Below are positions 24,801 through 36,900 of a DNA stretch of 64,000 nt, piece after piece. The stretch is from Pagrus major (Eukaryota; Chordata; Actinopteri; Spariformes; Sparidae): NCBI RefSeq assembly GCF_040436345.1, contig NC_133234.1, positions 10,292,446-10,356,445 on the forward strand, in the 5' to 3' direction. Below the pieces are notes generated by a model that saw nothing but the letters and a program-made list of their open reading frames with translations, did not search any database and had not been told where the DNA came from. Numbering within the stretch: the stretch's first letter is position 1; every line of letters starts with the position of its first letter. The translations under genes and the position numbers were made by a program.

Positions 24801-27800
24801 CGGTCCTCACCTCTTCCGTCTGTCCAAGTCCCTGAGGAAAAGGACAGGAGGCTCCACGAGAAGGAGCGGCAGATAGAAGAGTTGATGAGGAAGCTGGAGC
24901 AAGAGCAGAGGCTGGTGGAGGCGCTGAAGATGCAGCTGGAAGTGGAGAAGAGGGCCAGCACTGCTGACTGTGCCTCTCTATCTCCCAAAGTCACCTCTGT
25001 ACCTGCCATGAACTCTATTCCTACTCTCCTGAACTCAAATGTTGTAAAAATGGAGGGTGCAGTCCTGTCAAACTGTTCATCCACCACTGCTACAATCCCT
25101 AGCTCCATCCTCGGCTCCCAGGCTCTCTCTTCCCTGCCAACAGTGGTCAAGTTGGAGGATGTGACTGTTTCCGCTGGCAAGCCGCTGCAGCTCCAGACCC
25201 AAACCCAGCTCATCACCCAAGCCCAGCCCCAAATAAGCACCAGCCCACAGCTGCTCCACCAGACCCAGAGAAGTCCCAAGCTCCAGACCCAGCCCCAGTC
25301 CCAACCGGCAGCCCCCAGCCTGCAGCAGTTCTTCATCAGCCACACAGGAGGAGTCTCCCAGGTGCTGGGTCAGCCTCAGACTCTGCTGACCACAACAGGC
25401 CAGGCTGGAACTCAGATCCTGCTCCCAGTGTCACTACCCAACAACGCTACTGCGATCCAGCTGCCGAGCACCACTGTCAACCTGCAGGTGAGACTGCAAC
25501 CAAGAATAATGTGTAACAAATTCAGTATAGTTTTACAGATTGTTTGAATTTACATATCCAAATGACCCTTTCTCCTTATCTCTTATCTCAGCCTGTTCTT
25601 CAGGCCACAGTCTCAAACCCAGGCCTGATTCAGGCTTCAGTTCCTCAGCTGCAAACCACTAAGATGGAGGTGGCACCCAGCCAGCAGTTAGCCAACCACA
25701 ACCAATTGCTACAAGTGAGTCACATAAGTAGTTGCATTTCTGTGAGAACAACATTACACAATGTCTGTTTGCTGATGTGTCATTCTGACAAAACATATTG
25801 TTCGGCTGTGTCCTATATGTTGAGTCCTGTCCTTAAAGTGTATTAAACAATCCGAAACTTTTAACTAAGGTTGCAACTAATGATTGTTTTGATGAAAGGG
25901 ATAAGTTTACCCAAAAATTTAAATTCGGTCATCATATACTCACCCCCACGCCGAAGGAAAGTCGGGTCAGGTTTCATAGTTATAACAAAACAGTGTTGAA
26001 AGCATTCTCCTAAATAACCAAAGTAGCTGGGGACTTGTTTTAAGTCCCCAGCTACTTCAGTTATTTGGGAGAATACTGCATAACTGTTTCTCTGTGAAGC
26101 TCCAGAAACGTTTTGTGGACTACAAAACTTGACTTTCCATTTGCATGGGAGTGAGTAGATAGTGACTGAATTTTCATTTTTGGGTGACGTTATCCTTTAA
26201 TGATACATCTGTTTTGTTTTTGTTTTTTTCTGTAAAGAATTGAGTCATTGTTTGGACTACAGTATGTCAGGAAATGGTGGACAGTGCTTGTAACAATTAC
26301 TCAGAGACCAAGGTCCTTTCATCCAAAGAACAGCCCAGAACCCAAAGATATTTAGTTTACAAAAAAAACAGAAAAACAAAACCTCACATTTGAGAATGTG
26401 GAACTAAAATGTTTGAACATTTTTGCTTGAAAATGACTTCAACCATTTACCACAACCACTACTCTTATTTTGTATTATCAGGTGTCCAATTTACTTCCAC
26501 ATTTTAACAGAAATTATGCCAAAATGTGAAATTATGCCACAAATGTGTGTGTAAAACATTTCCCATTTGCTGTACTTTCAGTTCCTCCTTTAAAACAACA
26601 GCTGCATTTGTTTTTCTCTGGGTACCACATTTATGAGACAAACAACTCTATCTTATTACATCTGTTTGGTTTTTGAAGGGATTTTTTGCATTTTTTTCAT
26701 CTCTTTTATAGCTGTCTTGTTTTTCTGTTATGATTATGTCAATCTTTTTATACACGATTAACTTAAGTGAGACTGTCTTGTCTCTTGACAGACTATTACT
26801 ATGTGCAATAACACCACTGGTTTAGAGACCCAGACTAAACCTGAGTTGAATCCTCAGAATTTCCTGAGAAGCTCCCCGGAGAACAGGGTCTCTCCACGGG
26901 CTTCACCCAACCACCACATCTCTAACGGACCCTTCAATAAGGTATCAGTGCTGACTTGTTAGTGGAGGGGAGGGGGGGTTTAGTTTGTTTCAGTCTATCC
27001 TGATTACAGATGCTTTTTGGGATCATTAACTTTTTGATTTGAAGTTTCCAAACTTTACTTGTAGTGTTTGCTTCACTCAAAAACCTGTTTTTTCTCCATC
27101 TCTCTCTTATTCTTCCAGTCTCCTTCTCCCCAGCCTGCCTTCATCCTTCAGCCCACCTCCCTCGTTACTCAGCCTCCCAAGACAAAAGAGCCTCCCCGCT
27201 ATGAGGAGGCTGTGAAACGGAGCCGCAACTTGCACATCAACAACATTTCACAGGTCAGATGCACACCACCACAGCTTAAACGCACGCACACCTATAGCAC
27301 AGCTCAAAACATGCCATACATTTCTTCTCCTGCAGTTCTCAGCTGCTGTATCCTTCAGAATACCAAAAAGCATAACAACATAAAAGTCTATTTTCAGATT
27401 TCAAAACCTTGAGGAATTCTTTCAAGTCTCTCAACCTTGTTAACTGTCCTTTTCAGGTTCCCACGGCAACAAGCCAGCAAATGGATGACTTGTTCGACAT
27501 TCTGATAGAGAGTGGAGGTAAGGAGGTGCACACACAAAAAACACAAACATAGTACAGACCCAGAACGTTGTATTTAGTATGAGCAAGTTCAGGAAGACGC
27601 TGAGGAAACGGCTGTGTAGACAGCAGTGTCTTCAATTGGTTGACATTACGTCTTATGTTAACAGAATTGACTGATATCAGCCTTTTAGATATTTATGCTG
27701 TCTCATTATGACGGAGGCTCCTCCTCAACCACAGCAACACGTAGACCATTGAAATTAGTTTGCTAAATGTAATGGTTAAAGCCAAAGTAATGTATAAATT

Positions 27801-28757
27801 ATCAAAAATTGACAGCTAAATGGTTGAAATAGCTTAGATAATGGATAAATAGTTGATATATAGTATTCAGCTAAAATTTAATTGATTAATTGTTGGTTGG
27901 CTAAAAGTAATGAATTCATGGTTGAGCTTAACATGAGTAGATAAATGGGTGAAATAATTAGCTAAAGTAAGGAGTTGAAATAGTTAGCTCAAGGTAATGG
28001 ACAAAGACTTTAAATGTCCATCACTTTGAGATAATTATTAGTGTTAAATAACATCCATTTTTTAATCAGGTCATCTTTCAGTTTACTTTCTTAGAAGAAG
28101 GTTGTGGTATTGATGAACAAACTGTGGACTCTGTTCTGTATAATTGGATTAAAAATGTCTCAGCCAGTACCAGTGCTACTTTACAAAGGAGCCCTTATTG
28201 GTTGAACCTTATTAATGAATCTCCTCCTCCCTCCTCTCTCTCCAGAAATCACACCATTCATCCAGCAGGATCCTTCAGTGTCTCTCACTAAGACCCTCCC
28301 AGTGACAGCAAACATCACTACCCTGCCGGTCAACACCGCCCTCTCCAGGCCGCCTCCACAGATCCAGGTGGCCCCTCCGCCCACCCTGAGCCCCATCATC
28401 GGCCAAAGCCTGCCCAGCCTCTCCTCGCTGGCCACAGACAATCAGCTAGAAGCCTTTCTGGAGGGCACACTGGCCGATACGCCTCCAGCGTCCGACCCGC
28501 GCACACAGGTCCTGATGGAGGAGCTGCAGGCCCAGCTGATAGAGCAGCAACCTTACTCTCCCATGGACACATCAGACCTGTCCTTCTGTGACTCCTCGCC
28601 CCCGTCCTCGCTCAACATGGGCCTGTCTGACCCAGGTCTAGACAATATGGAGTGGCTGGACCTCACCATGCCGCCGGGTCCCGGTGGGGCACTCACACCA
28701 CTGGGGATCCCAACGGACTTCCTGGATTCACATGACCTGCAGCTGCACTGGGACTGA
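15814..28757 (+). CDS. mrtfb: Myocardin-related transcription factor B (15 coding exons)
   Basis: An actin-regulated coactivator of SRF that shuttles between cytoplasm and nucleus. Coding exons: 15814-15973, 20855-20920, 21096-21151, 21282-21357, 21563-21724, 21901-22076, 22249-22392, 22488-22735, 23288-23459, 24471-25487, 25592-25714, 26792-26941, 27119-27253, 27457-27517, 28246-28757. They sum to 3258 nt and 1085 aa, close to the human length, with all phases consistent. Three actin-binding RPEL motifs lie at about residues 58-75, 104-119 and 150-163. The basic SRF-binding box is at 292-310 (VKKLKYHQY), followed by a Gln-rich stretch at 334-350. The SAP domain is at about 414-448 (LRGLPVSGTK), the leucine-zipper coiled coil at 542-582, and the C-terminal activation region contains QQMDDLFDIL and NMEWLDLTMP. 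The first coding exon encodes the PSPQSEAV and NLPPLNERKN segment of one human MRTFB isoform. Two tandem ATGs occur (15814, 15817); the second has the better context. Confidence 0.97.
16366..16905. mobile_element. Inverted-repeat element (GGGGTGGAAGTAACGAATTA type)
   Basis: Starts CAGGGGTGGAAGTAACGAAT and ends AATCTTTTCACCACTGGTGT. Internal ACTTTTACTTAAGC and GTACTCGTACTTGAGTACAG are typical of a widespread fish MITE. About 540 bp with no coding capacity. Related short pieces occur near 10696-10800 and 37130-37210. Confidence 0.7.
18400..18625 (+). repeat. Interspersed repeat family C, copy 1
   Basis: Contains GGACAGAGCTAGGCTAGCTG, then ATGCTAAGCTAAGCAAACCA and a GTGGTGTCAATCATCTCATC segment. 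The same block recurs in diverged form at 23810-24260 and 35735-35895. A familiar teleost repeat, no frame. The adjoining 18302-18400 resembles part of family B in reverse. Confidence 0.75.
19449..19660. mobile_element. MITE-like element, family D, copy 1
   Basis: Opens GTTCACCAAAAAATTTCAAT and closes TTTCATTTTGGGTGAACTTT, an imperfect inverted pair. Related copies lie at 25898-26200, 38335-38446, 49735-50140 and 59855-60191. Confidence 0.8.
20139..20193 (+). CDS. mrtfb: Alternative first coding exon of mrtfb
   Basis: ATG GCC TGT ATG GAG opens an 18-codon frame that ends at a good donor (AGAGCAG|GTGAGC). Its single overhanging G joins in frame to the RPEL1 exon at 20855 (VLQLRLQQ), the same phase used by the upstream first exon. 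This predicts a 1050-aa isoform whose N-terminus starts MACMEVETFSD. MRTF and myocardin genes are known to use alternative short N-termini spliced at exactly this junction. No transcript evidence is available, and the promoter would lie upstream, within roughly 19.9-20.1 kb. Confidence 0.6.
23810..24260. repeat. Interspersed repeat family C, copy 2
   Basis: Lies in the mrtfb intron 23460-24470. GGACAGAGCCAGACGAGCTG and TTCCAGTCTGTATGTTAAGC match the family C core. The left part (GAAAGTTAGATTAAAAGATC) looks like an inverted arm of the same element. Confidence 0.65.
25898..26200. mobile_element. MITE-like element, family D, copy 2, with a perfect central hairpin
   Basis: Inverted ends (AAGTTTACCCAAAAATTTAA and TTTCATTTTTGGGTGACGTT). 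A perfect 16-bp inverted repeat at 26021-26036 and 26042-26057 (AAGTAGCTGGGGACTT) is separated by five bases. It lies in mrtfb intron 25715-26791. Confidence 0.85.
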
Positions 28758-30169
28758 TGGAGGCATGGACGGAAGAAAAAGAAAGGTTGAGTCGAGGGAG
28801 TTTGCAGCCGAAAGAGCCAGGAGGGAGCGACGGATGGATGGATGGAGAGAAGATGAAAGGGTCTGAGTTCAACATTTTAAATAAGGAAGCAAAAGGAAGA
28901 GAAAACATGGCATCTGTGTGCCATACCACTCTCACCACTACATCCATACCATCTGTAATATTCCCACTATCCTACCAGAAGGGATGCTGTACAGGCAGAG
29001 CACTGAGACAAAAGCAGGAGTTTGCACGGCTTTAAAAAAGAAGACAGAACAACATCATCACTGAGGTGACGATATGTGATAAAGGGATTTTAAACAGAGT
29101 AGACTTTTTTTCAGTGTCTGATGTCATGATTTAATGGAGACAGAGCCAAATGAATACTGGCAGCAAGGACTGTTTGTAAATACTCTTTAGACCACACTAA
29201 TATGACTCTTCCTGGACAGAGAGCCTCAATAGTATTGACGCTTGTTTCTACTGGAGGTTCGGCTGGTTGGCTTTCAGTGAACACTGTGTCTATTTTACTG
29301 TGTCGGCACAGTAACCAAATGTTAAAGGGTTCATAAATACTTGTGATGTGAAGACCTTTGTTCCACTGAGCCATACTAGGTTAAAAGAGCAACACAAAAA
29401 ACTGTGTTACTCATTGACGTTACTGTCCATGACAGTTCAGACTACAAGCTGTATTAAAAAAAAAAAAAAAAAGATAATTTGAGGCCTGGGAAAGCTTTGA
29501 CTCAACCACTCTAAGTGCTTTGAGGAGTCACTAGTTCCCTTTATGACTGGAAACCAGATCAGCCAGCTTTAAAGGGATTTCTATCTGCGAGGAGCGCACA
29601 CTGGTCCAATCTCCCACATACTGTAGATGACATGTTTGCTGACCAATCTGATTTATTGCATCAGATGCGACTGTTCTCTTCTGAGCTATCACGACCCCTG
29701 CGGTCAAGCTGATGAACCAATGACTCTAAGGAACAAAAGACGACGACGAGAGGAGCAAGCTCCTCCATCTGCGCGAGAGCTATGCACTAAACAGGCGGAG
29801 CGTTTCCGACAGACGCCCCTCGCTCACCTCAGAACAAGGAAATGTGAACTGTGCATATCCAAGGTGATGGTTAATATGAAGTGACGGCCGGTCGTCAGAT
29901 ACTGCAGTTGTTGTCCAAGAATCTTATTTTGAATGTAATTCTGAAAAAGATAAAAAAAAAAATGGGACTTAACTCTCAAAAGATGGCAGCTTTTTTTTCC
30001 TCGTAAACTGACAGTGGAAAGGGAACAAATATCAGTTTATGACACATGACCACACACACACACATAGTAGGTGTGATTGTGTGTGTGCTGCAAGTTATAT
30101 CGAGGATTAATATCTTTGGAGAAGATGAGCTTTATATCTCGCTGTCCTACAGTATACCTGCACTTTGTC

Positions 30170-30171
<2 letters not shown>

Positions 30172-30225
<54 letters not shown>
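30172..30225 (+). repeat. (TG)n tract in the mrtfb 3'UTR, first
   Basis: About 27 TG units followed by a short (GA)n run. The same TG-then-GA order recurs at 30380. Confidence 0.97.
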
Positions 30226-30234
<9 letters not shown>

Positions 30235-30377
30235 ATTTACTGCATCACTAGCCGTCAAACGCGCTAGTTAACAATCGTGTAGCTGAGACGTTAGTCTGCT
30301 TTAGCAACCAAGGAAACTGAATATTTTAAATTAATATTTGGCAGGCGAAAAAGTCATCGGCTACGACAAAGTTAATT

Positions 30378-30379
<2 letters not shown>

Positions 30380-30432
<53 letters not shown>
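30380..30432 (+). repeat. (TG)n tract in the mrtfb 3'UTR, second
   Basis: About 26 TG units then (AG)n, some 155 bp after the first tract. Confidence 0.97.
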
Positions 30433-30442
<10 letters not shown>

Positions 30443-31577
30443 GTGCAAGAAAGCATGTGTGGATTCGTCTTCCTGTCTTCTGCATGTTCGTGCGTCTCCG
30501 TGTGCATGATTGTATCCACGTTTTAATCTTCTCTGGCCGTTACGAGCTCTCTCTCGGCCGTCGCCCGCGAGTTGTCTGAAGAAATCTGCTCATATCTTTT
30601 AAAATCCAATCGTTTACTATCAAGTCGACATATTCAAAACTTCAAAACGGCTTCTGATGACTGTTTACTGTTTTTATCTGTGTCGTTCTGCGAGTATCTC
30701 ACGGTCAAAAATGCACAGACAAGAGGGCTTATCTGCTTTAAGAGCCGTCACAAAGTCTCTAGATGTTTATTTTTAATGGACTGCATCATATCCCACTCAG
30801 TGTTTCAGGAGCTCAGTTTGATTATTCTTTTGGGATTGATACAGTCATGGCACTTTGGAATAAGATGGCTTTTTTTTAATTGTCGTTTTTAAAAACATGT
30901 CCAGTGAAATCACATCTACATTTTAACCACTTTTTATTCTGTCATCACGTCCACGCACACCAGAGGGCCCTGCCTCTCTTCTGTTCTGGCTTCACGGCAC
31001 ATCCTCGGCGGCAAATGTTGCCGCTTCAGGGTCATTTTTCTAGCAGGAAAACAGTTAAACGGGGCTTGTTTTTAAATAAATCGATCCTCTTCCTGTGTGA
31101 TGCTGATTTGCTGTTCCCGTCAGCAATAATGTGGCGACCTGAGCGAACCGACGGAGAGCCCTTTATGTCGACACTGTCTTGTTAAAGAAGTGTGATGCTC
31201 TCGCTGCTGCACTTACACGTTTATCATCAGGCCAAGACACATGGATGTGCTCAAATCTGAAACGCCTGAAAGAGTTGCGCCAAATACTGCACAGACCTGC
31301 TTCTGGGCTTTGTTGTATTTTAGTTTTGTCACATGTTTAAGCCTCGTTCAGAGATTTCTCTTCTTTCTCCTGGTCACCTCTGGTTGGTGCACCTTTTGTG
31401 TCGGGGTGCTCGGACCCCCGGCCGACCTGCTTGCAGGTTTGGTTGTATCTCTGTTTTCCACATTGCTGCGAGTGTTAAATCCTGAATAGGATGAACAGTA
31501 AGAATCACGAGCTGATTCATGTGTATCCTACAAGAGGTGATGAGTTCGTAGGTTTTTATTTGCATCTGTCTGTTAGC

Positions 31578-31889
31578 TTTAAAGGAGCACTATGTAGTTT
31601 TGGGGAAGACATTTTAATCAGAAGAGAAAGAGCTTCACGATTATTTATGTCTAAACAAACTAAATCAACAAACTCTTTGTTTTCATGTCTGAATAATCAA
31701 ACTGATCAGGACAACAGGCTTTCATACTGTTTTCCTTTGTTTATATTTGGCGGACCCTGCCACCTTTCGAGCTTCAAACATTTATAAAAAATAACTATAA
31801 CTGAGTTTGTATTATTACCTCATTAATATCATAAATATTCAAATTCTGGGTGTGAATTTCTTCTCCAACTCTTCACAGTGCCCCTTGAA
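31578..31889 (+). mobile_element. MITE-like element, family A, copy 2
   Basis: TTTAAAGGAGCACTATGTAG start, GGACCCTGCCACCTTTCGAG interior, degenerate CAGTGCCCCTTG end. Same orientation as 7802-8150. It lies in the inferred mrtfb 3'UTR. Confidence 0.88.
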
Positions 31890-32837
31890 GGCTATCAAAT
31901 GTAATATTTTGTTTGCCAAACTGGCAGTGGAACATATTATCACGTTTTGTTAATTTTCTCACATTTTTTGTATTTAGAGTGAAAAGTTAAAGGAAAAAAA
32001 AACCAACATTTAATCTTGTTTTCATGCTCGTGTAAAATCTGTAAAAGAAGAGTTTGTGTGTATATTTTTGGTTTGCAGAGTTGTTTTTCGTTTTATTTTT
32101 CATACGAGACGAACACAAACCTCTCGACTGCAGCAAACCTACACATCTACGTGATTGACACCACTTACTATCGGCAGTTTTACGGTCGCTGACTGGTCAG
32201 ACAGGGACAGCTAAAAGCAATAAATGGCTGCTGTTTCCCCTTGATATACTGTACTGTATGTTAGATCCTGCCTTGATTTTATTAGCGTAAGAGCTTTTAC
32301 TACAGAGTGATACAGTTGAAAAGGCACTTATATGTGAGTGGTTGATTGGGGGGGGTGTTTGAATAACCCTCTCGTGTTGGAGGTTTGTGGAAGGAACCTC
32401 TAAAGGTTCCTTGAACGTTCCTTTACATTCACAGTTGGAGTCCCCGTATTGACTCCAGCTCTCCCGCTTGTCCTCGTTCACCTGCACCGTTTATCATCTT
32501 GTCAACATTCTACATTTTTCCAGCGGAGCAGCCGAACGGCGCTCTGCACCGGACACTTCATTAAAACACGTGTTTTGGGAACATTAGTGGGAGCACAGAT
32601 GAGGCGCGGAGTTTCTCCACCCTCTGCTGATTTACATCCGTCACTGCAGCCACACCTCCGCTCCATCTCCACCACCCACGCCATGCCTCTTGTTGTTTGT
32701 ATGCCATATGTTTTGCACATTGTGTACATATTTATATAGATGTAATGCATATTTTTATACATGTGTAACATCCATGGGTTCTCTATTTTGTACATACTCA
32801 AAAAGATGTATATAAGTACTGTATGCCTTTATGTGTC

Positions 32838-32843
32838 AATAAA
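32838..32843 (+). terminator. mrtfb: mrtfb poly(A) signal
   Basis: AATAAA in GTGTCAATAAAATTTGGTGT, with a GU-rich element immediately downstream, as expected for a main cleavage site. Confidence 0.8.
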
Positions 32844-33301
32844 ATTTGGTGTACTGTGAACGCCTCGGCAGAAGTTCTTCACTTCACAAACAATACAGAC
32901 ACTGTTAATGCTGCCTTTCAAATGACAGACGAGACGAGAGTCAAGAAATAGAACAATCGATGAAGCCACTACATTTGAATATATTTGTAGTTACGGTATG
33001 ATGACAGATCTTTGTCAGACTTGTCAGGAATAAGCTCGTATTTGCATATGCTCTGTAATATATTTCCATTTTCTTGCCAGATAATAGCTCTTCCCGAAAT
33101 ATATTTCCCTAACACCAAGGAAACGTGTCACAAAGGTCATTATGTTGTTGACCGACACCACAGAGCTGTATACGGAAAAAAAGCCTGGATACTTTGCCTA
33201 ACACCTGACACTGTGAGCTGAGAGCTTATATTAACAGTGCGTCATGTCAAGATACGTATTTCAGTGGTTCATGTTGTATTCACATTACAACTGAAAGGCT
33301 C

Positions 33302-33636
33302 TTTAAAGAGGCACTATGTAGTTTTGGAGAAGAAATTCAAACTCAATGTTAATATTTACAATATTAATGAGGTGATTATACAAAATCTTTTCCGTAACTG
33401 AATAAACAAGCTGTTCTCAGAGGAAAATAAGGTCTCCAGAACACTGTTTGTTTTATGTGGCGGACCCTGCCACTTTTCTAGCTTCAAACAGTATAGAATT
33501 GTGTTGTCCTTTAAGGTCAGTTTGTTTATTCAGTCATGAAAACAAAGAGAGTTTGTTTATTTCGTTTTTTTTGGCAATGAAGATCTTTCTCTTCTAATTA
33601 AAATTTCTTCCCCAAAACTACATAGTGCACCTTTAA
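33302..33636 (-). mobile_element. MITE-like element, family A, copy 3
   Basis: Reverse orientation relative to copies 1 and 2, with inverted ends (AAAGAGGCACTATGTAGTTT and AAACTACATAGTGCACCTTT). It lies between the converging mrtfb and LITAF-domain genes and includes minus-strand AATAAA and ATTAAA hexamers that could end the latter. Confidence 0.92.
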
Positions 33637-33964
33637 TACACCAAAGTCAGAGGAACGACCATTCTGAGGCGAGTTGTAACAGTGGCGTCATACAGTATGT
33701 TTGACTTAAGTTTTCCGAGACTCTGTGCACTTTAAGTCAGTCAGTTGCAGGAACATTGCCAAGGCCAGCTGTAGAATCAAAAGTGAAACAAGTCCTTGCC
33801 CAGATGAAAGACAAAAAGTCAAAATGCTCGTGGAGATCCCTCAGTGTAGTGCTGCAAAAAAATAATGAGTGCCGAGGTCAAGTCCCAAACAGCTCCGAGA
33901 CCTCAGGCAGCTGTCACTCAAGTACAGAAGCTGCGGATCGTGCTGCACAGATCACACGTTCAAG

Positions 33965-36900
33965 TCAAAGTGGCTGGTAGGTGTAGATGTGTTCCTGGCA
34001 GTTGGGACACTGGTGGTGGACGTCCCTCATGTGGTCCATGAAGAAAGGGATTAAACAGCAGCCTGTAAAACCCCTGTGGAAGGAGGTGAAGGAGTGAGCA
34101 GGGATGTGAATGATCTTTGCAACAAAAAGTGTCTCTGAGCTCTCTACAACGACTACTTTGTCTGTAATAGACTATTTTCCATTTTCCTCTGACATCACAC
34201 TCTGGGTGCGAACGTTGTATTTCATTGCAAATTGTATAAATGTACTGACAAATCATCATTACATCACTTTCTGATTGAAAGACAGTGGATATTGGCCATA
34301 TTTCAAGGTAAAACAACATATTTGATAAACCAACGTTGGCATTCAACCACTTCCTGGCTAACGTTAGCGTTGGATTACATTCAGTGTATTTTACTTCCAG
34401 GCTTGAATAAATACATAAAAGATGTGCATTGATATTTTAGACTGAATGTACGCCTTTCTCATCATACACTGTCACACTATGAAATGGTGTCAGCTAGGAA
34501 GTGGTTGCATGCTAACGTTAGCTGTTGTCTTGGGGAAGTTGTTGTTTGTTGGGACCTTCTTTCAGAAAAAAAATGTAAGGTAGTCAATGGGGTCGTAATC
34601 AAAAGTAAAATATAATCTAGTTTTGTGTGAAACTGCTCAGTGAACACTGGCGCACTCAACAAACATCACCAACGCCAACTTGGTCCCCGCCTCGGCACAG
34701 AAAATGTCTTTAAAAAAGGTGAAAATCACAATAAATCTGTCCATACTGACAACTGCAGTTATGTAATAGGAGAGTTCATCAGTGTTGTTAGCTGCTAATA
34801 TACAGGAGCAGCTCTACAAGGTTTCAGTTACAGGTTTTGGTGACCGTTCAATGAGAAGACGTCACTAACGCGACTTCATTAATATTACGACTTGACTTGA
34901 AAAATTATCTTTTAAATTGACAAACATCACATGTGTAGTTCATGGCACAATTCAAGCAGGATCAAAACATTATTTGTCTCTCTTCATTCACTACCATACA
35001 AAGTTTTTTCCAAAATAAGGTCCCATGAGGGAAACCAGACGGGACGTGGCTTCGGTCTTTTCAGTTGCTGATAAATGAGCAAGCGCTGAAACGATAACAA
35101 TTTGTCATATTCCTTACACTTGCAACCTGGAGCACAGCAGTACGACACTAGAGCTTCCCCCACTGTGAGTGACGTCAGGGGAAAATGGCTGCTATGTGAG
35201 TACGGTCCATACTGATTGTATAACACTTGTGGTGGCCAATGTTATCCCATTGAAAGACTGAATTACATCAGTTCCAGAGCAATATCTATCTAAAGTTAGC
35301 TAACAGTAGCCACCATCAGCTAGTGGTCATACCAGAAGCAAATGTACCAAGAATGCTTCTAAAAGTGCATTCAAGTGGTGCCGGAAAAATTGGGAAAATT
35401 AGTTCCTGACTGGGAAAATTCACATGAAAGTCACCTCAAGTTAGAACAACAACTCAGAAAGTCTGCAATTTTTTTCTTGTAAATGACTTGCTGAGTTTGA
35501 CGTCACACAGAGACATGGCGGACGACAGTAAAGGTTTAACTGATGGTAAGAAACGTTTTGTTAATTCATGATACTGGGTTGTAACCATTAGTTGCTGACC
35601 TAGAATAATTAGATAAGTTAGCATCCACGTTTTTTTACACATTTCGACTCAAAGCTAGTTAGCTAACTGAAGTCAAAGAAGCTTGTGAATGCAACTTTAT
35701 ATCTCCTCTGTTTAATCAGGATGTCATTGCACCGAACCAAAAGATTGTATGGATAAAATTAAATTTAACAGCTTCCTAATGTAAAGCTAATGCCTTCTGG
35801 CTGCAGTTCCATATAAGGTGTACAGACATGAGAGCTCTGGACCAGGAAGCGAATAAACACATTTTACAAAATGTCGAACTAACCCTTTAAAGGCTAGTTT
35901 TATTAACAGTTTTGGCAAGGTAAAAGTGTCAAAAGCCAATCAGGTCTGAGAGGACCTACCCCATCATGGAGAACAAGCAGCAAAGCAGCCACATGGCCTC
36001 GCCCACTGTGCTCCGGGTCTCACTGAGGACGACCTCCTGACAGGATGGACACCGGGTGATCGCTGCTGTGTGAGCCAGACTGTCCACTTGTCCCAGAGAG
36101 AGACAGAGAGTCACTGGCCTGATATACTCTCACATAAACAAATGCATGGCTGATACTGTTACATGTGTGTTCATGTGTGTGAGGTGGTGTAACTCACCTG
36201 GAAGAGGAGCGACTGGTCCCGTTGGTGTCTCACCCACAGGCCCGGTCTGCTCCGGCGCTGTGCCCTCCTGTGCTGTCTGGGGAGGCGGCAGCAGGTAGAT
36301 CCCCCCATGGGGTGTCTCCGTTTTAGATAAAGTGGGACGCACGGCCTCTTGACCTGATTTGAAGCATGAGTAGTTTAAAGATGTTGTTGGCATTCATTTA
36401 TGTCTTCATGTTAAAAACAGAAGAATAAAGTCTGTAAGCAGGGTTGGGTACCGTTACCGAGACTGGGGCTCGTTCCCTGTTTCTTCAGCTCCTCCAGCTC
36501 CTTCTTTTTACGCAGCAGCTCCTCCAGCTCCCTCAGGATGGCCTCCAGCTCATTCAGTTTGTCGCCTTCCTCACTGGTCACTGAAGACACCGACATACAG
36601 GGAGGGGAGGTTTACAGAGCTGAAGTGGGTCTAAAGCAGGCTCAGGAGTCTGTGAACCTCTTTTTATTATTGCATTAGCTCGTCATGGAGCCTCAAAACT
36701 GACAAAATACAGTGAAAAGTTAGTAGACAGGTACAAATTATAACAGAATACACCAATAAATATAATTATTAGTCAACTACTGCAAAGCATCATATGTCAA
36801 ATAAATTAGGTATAAATGTATTTTTACTTTTTTATTCTCACATATTTGACTTTTTCTTCTTTGGTTATTTGCATTTTTAGTTCTTAGCGAGCAATATTTC

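Larger units (their letters stand above)
28758..32860 (+). other. mrtfb: mrtfb 3'UTR, about 4.1 kb
   Basis: It runs from the stop codon to a single strong AATAAA at 32838-32843, followed by GU-rich sequence. It contains a genomic poly(A) run (29454-29472), two long TG tracts, and a family A element at 31578-31889. The final 200 nt are AT-rich with repeated TGTA motifs (possible Pumilio or CPEB-type sites). No second gene was recognised within it, but its full extent as one 3'UTR is inferred. Confidence 0.7.

Noticed and set aside
24467..25345. 292-residue minus-strand frame opposite mrtfb
   Set aside because: It is the antisense shadow of the large SAP/coiled-coil exon. The + strand translation matches MRTFB throughout, and the minus frame is Trp/Ser-rich with no family match.
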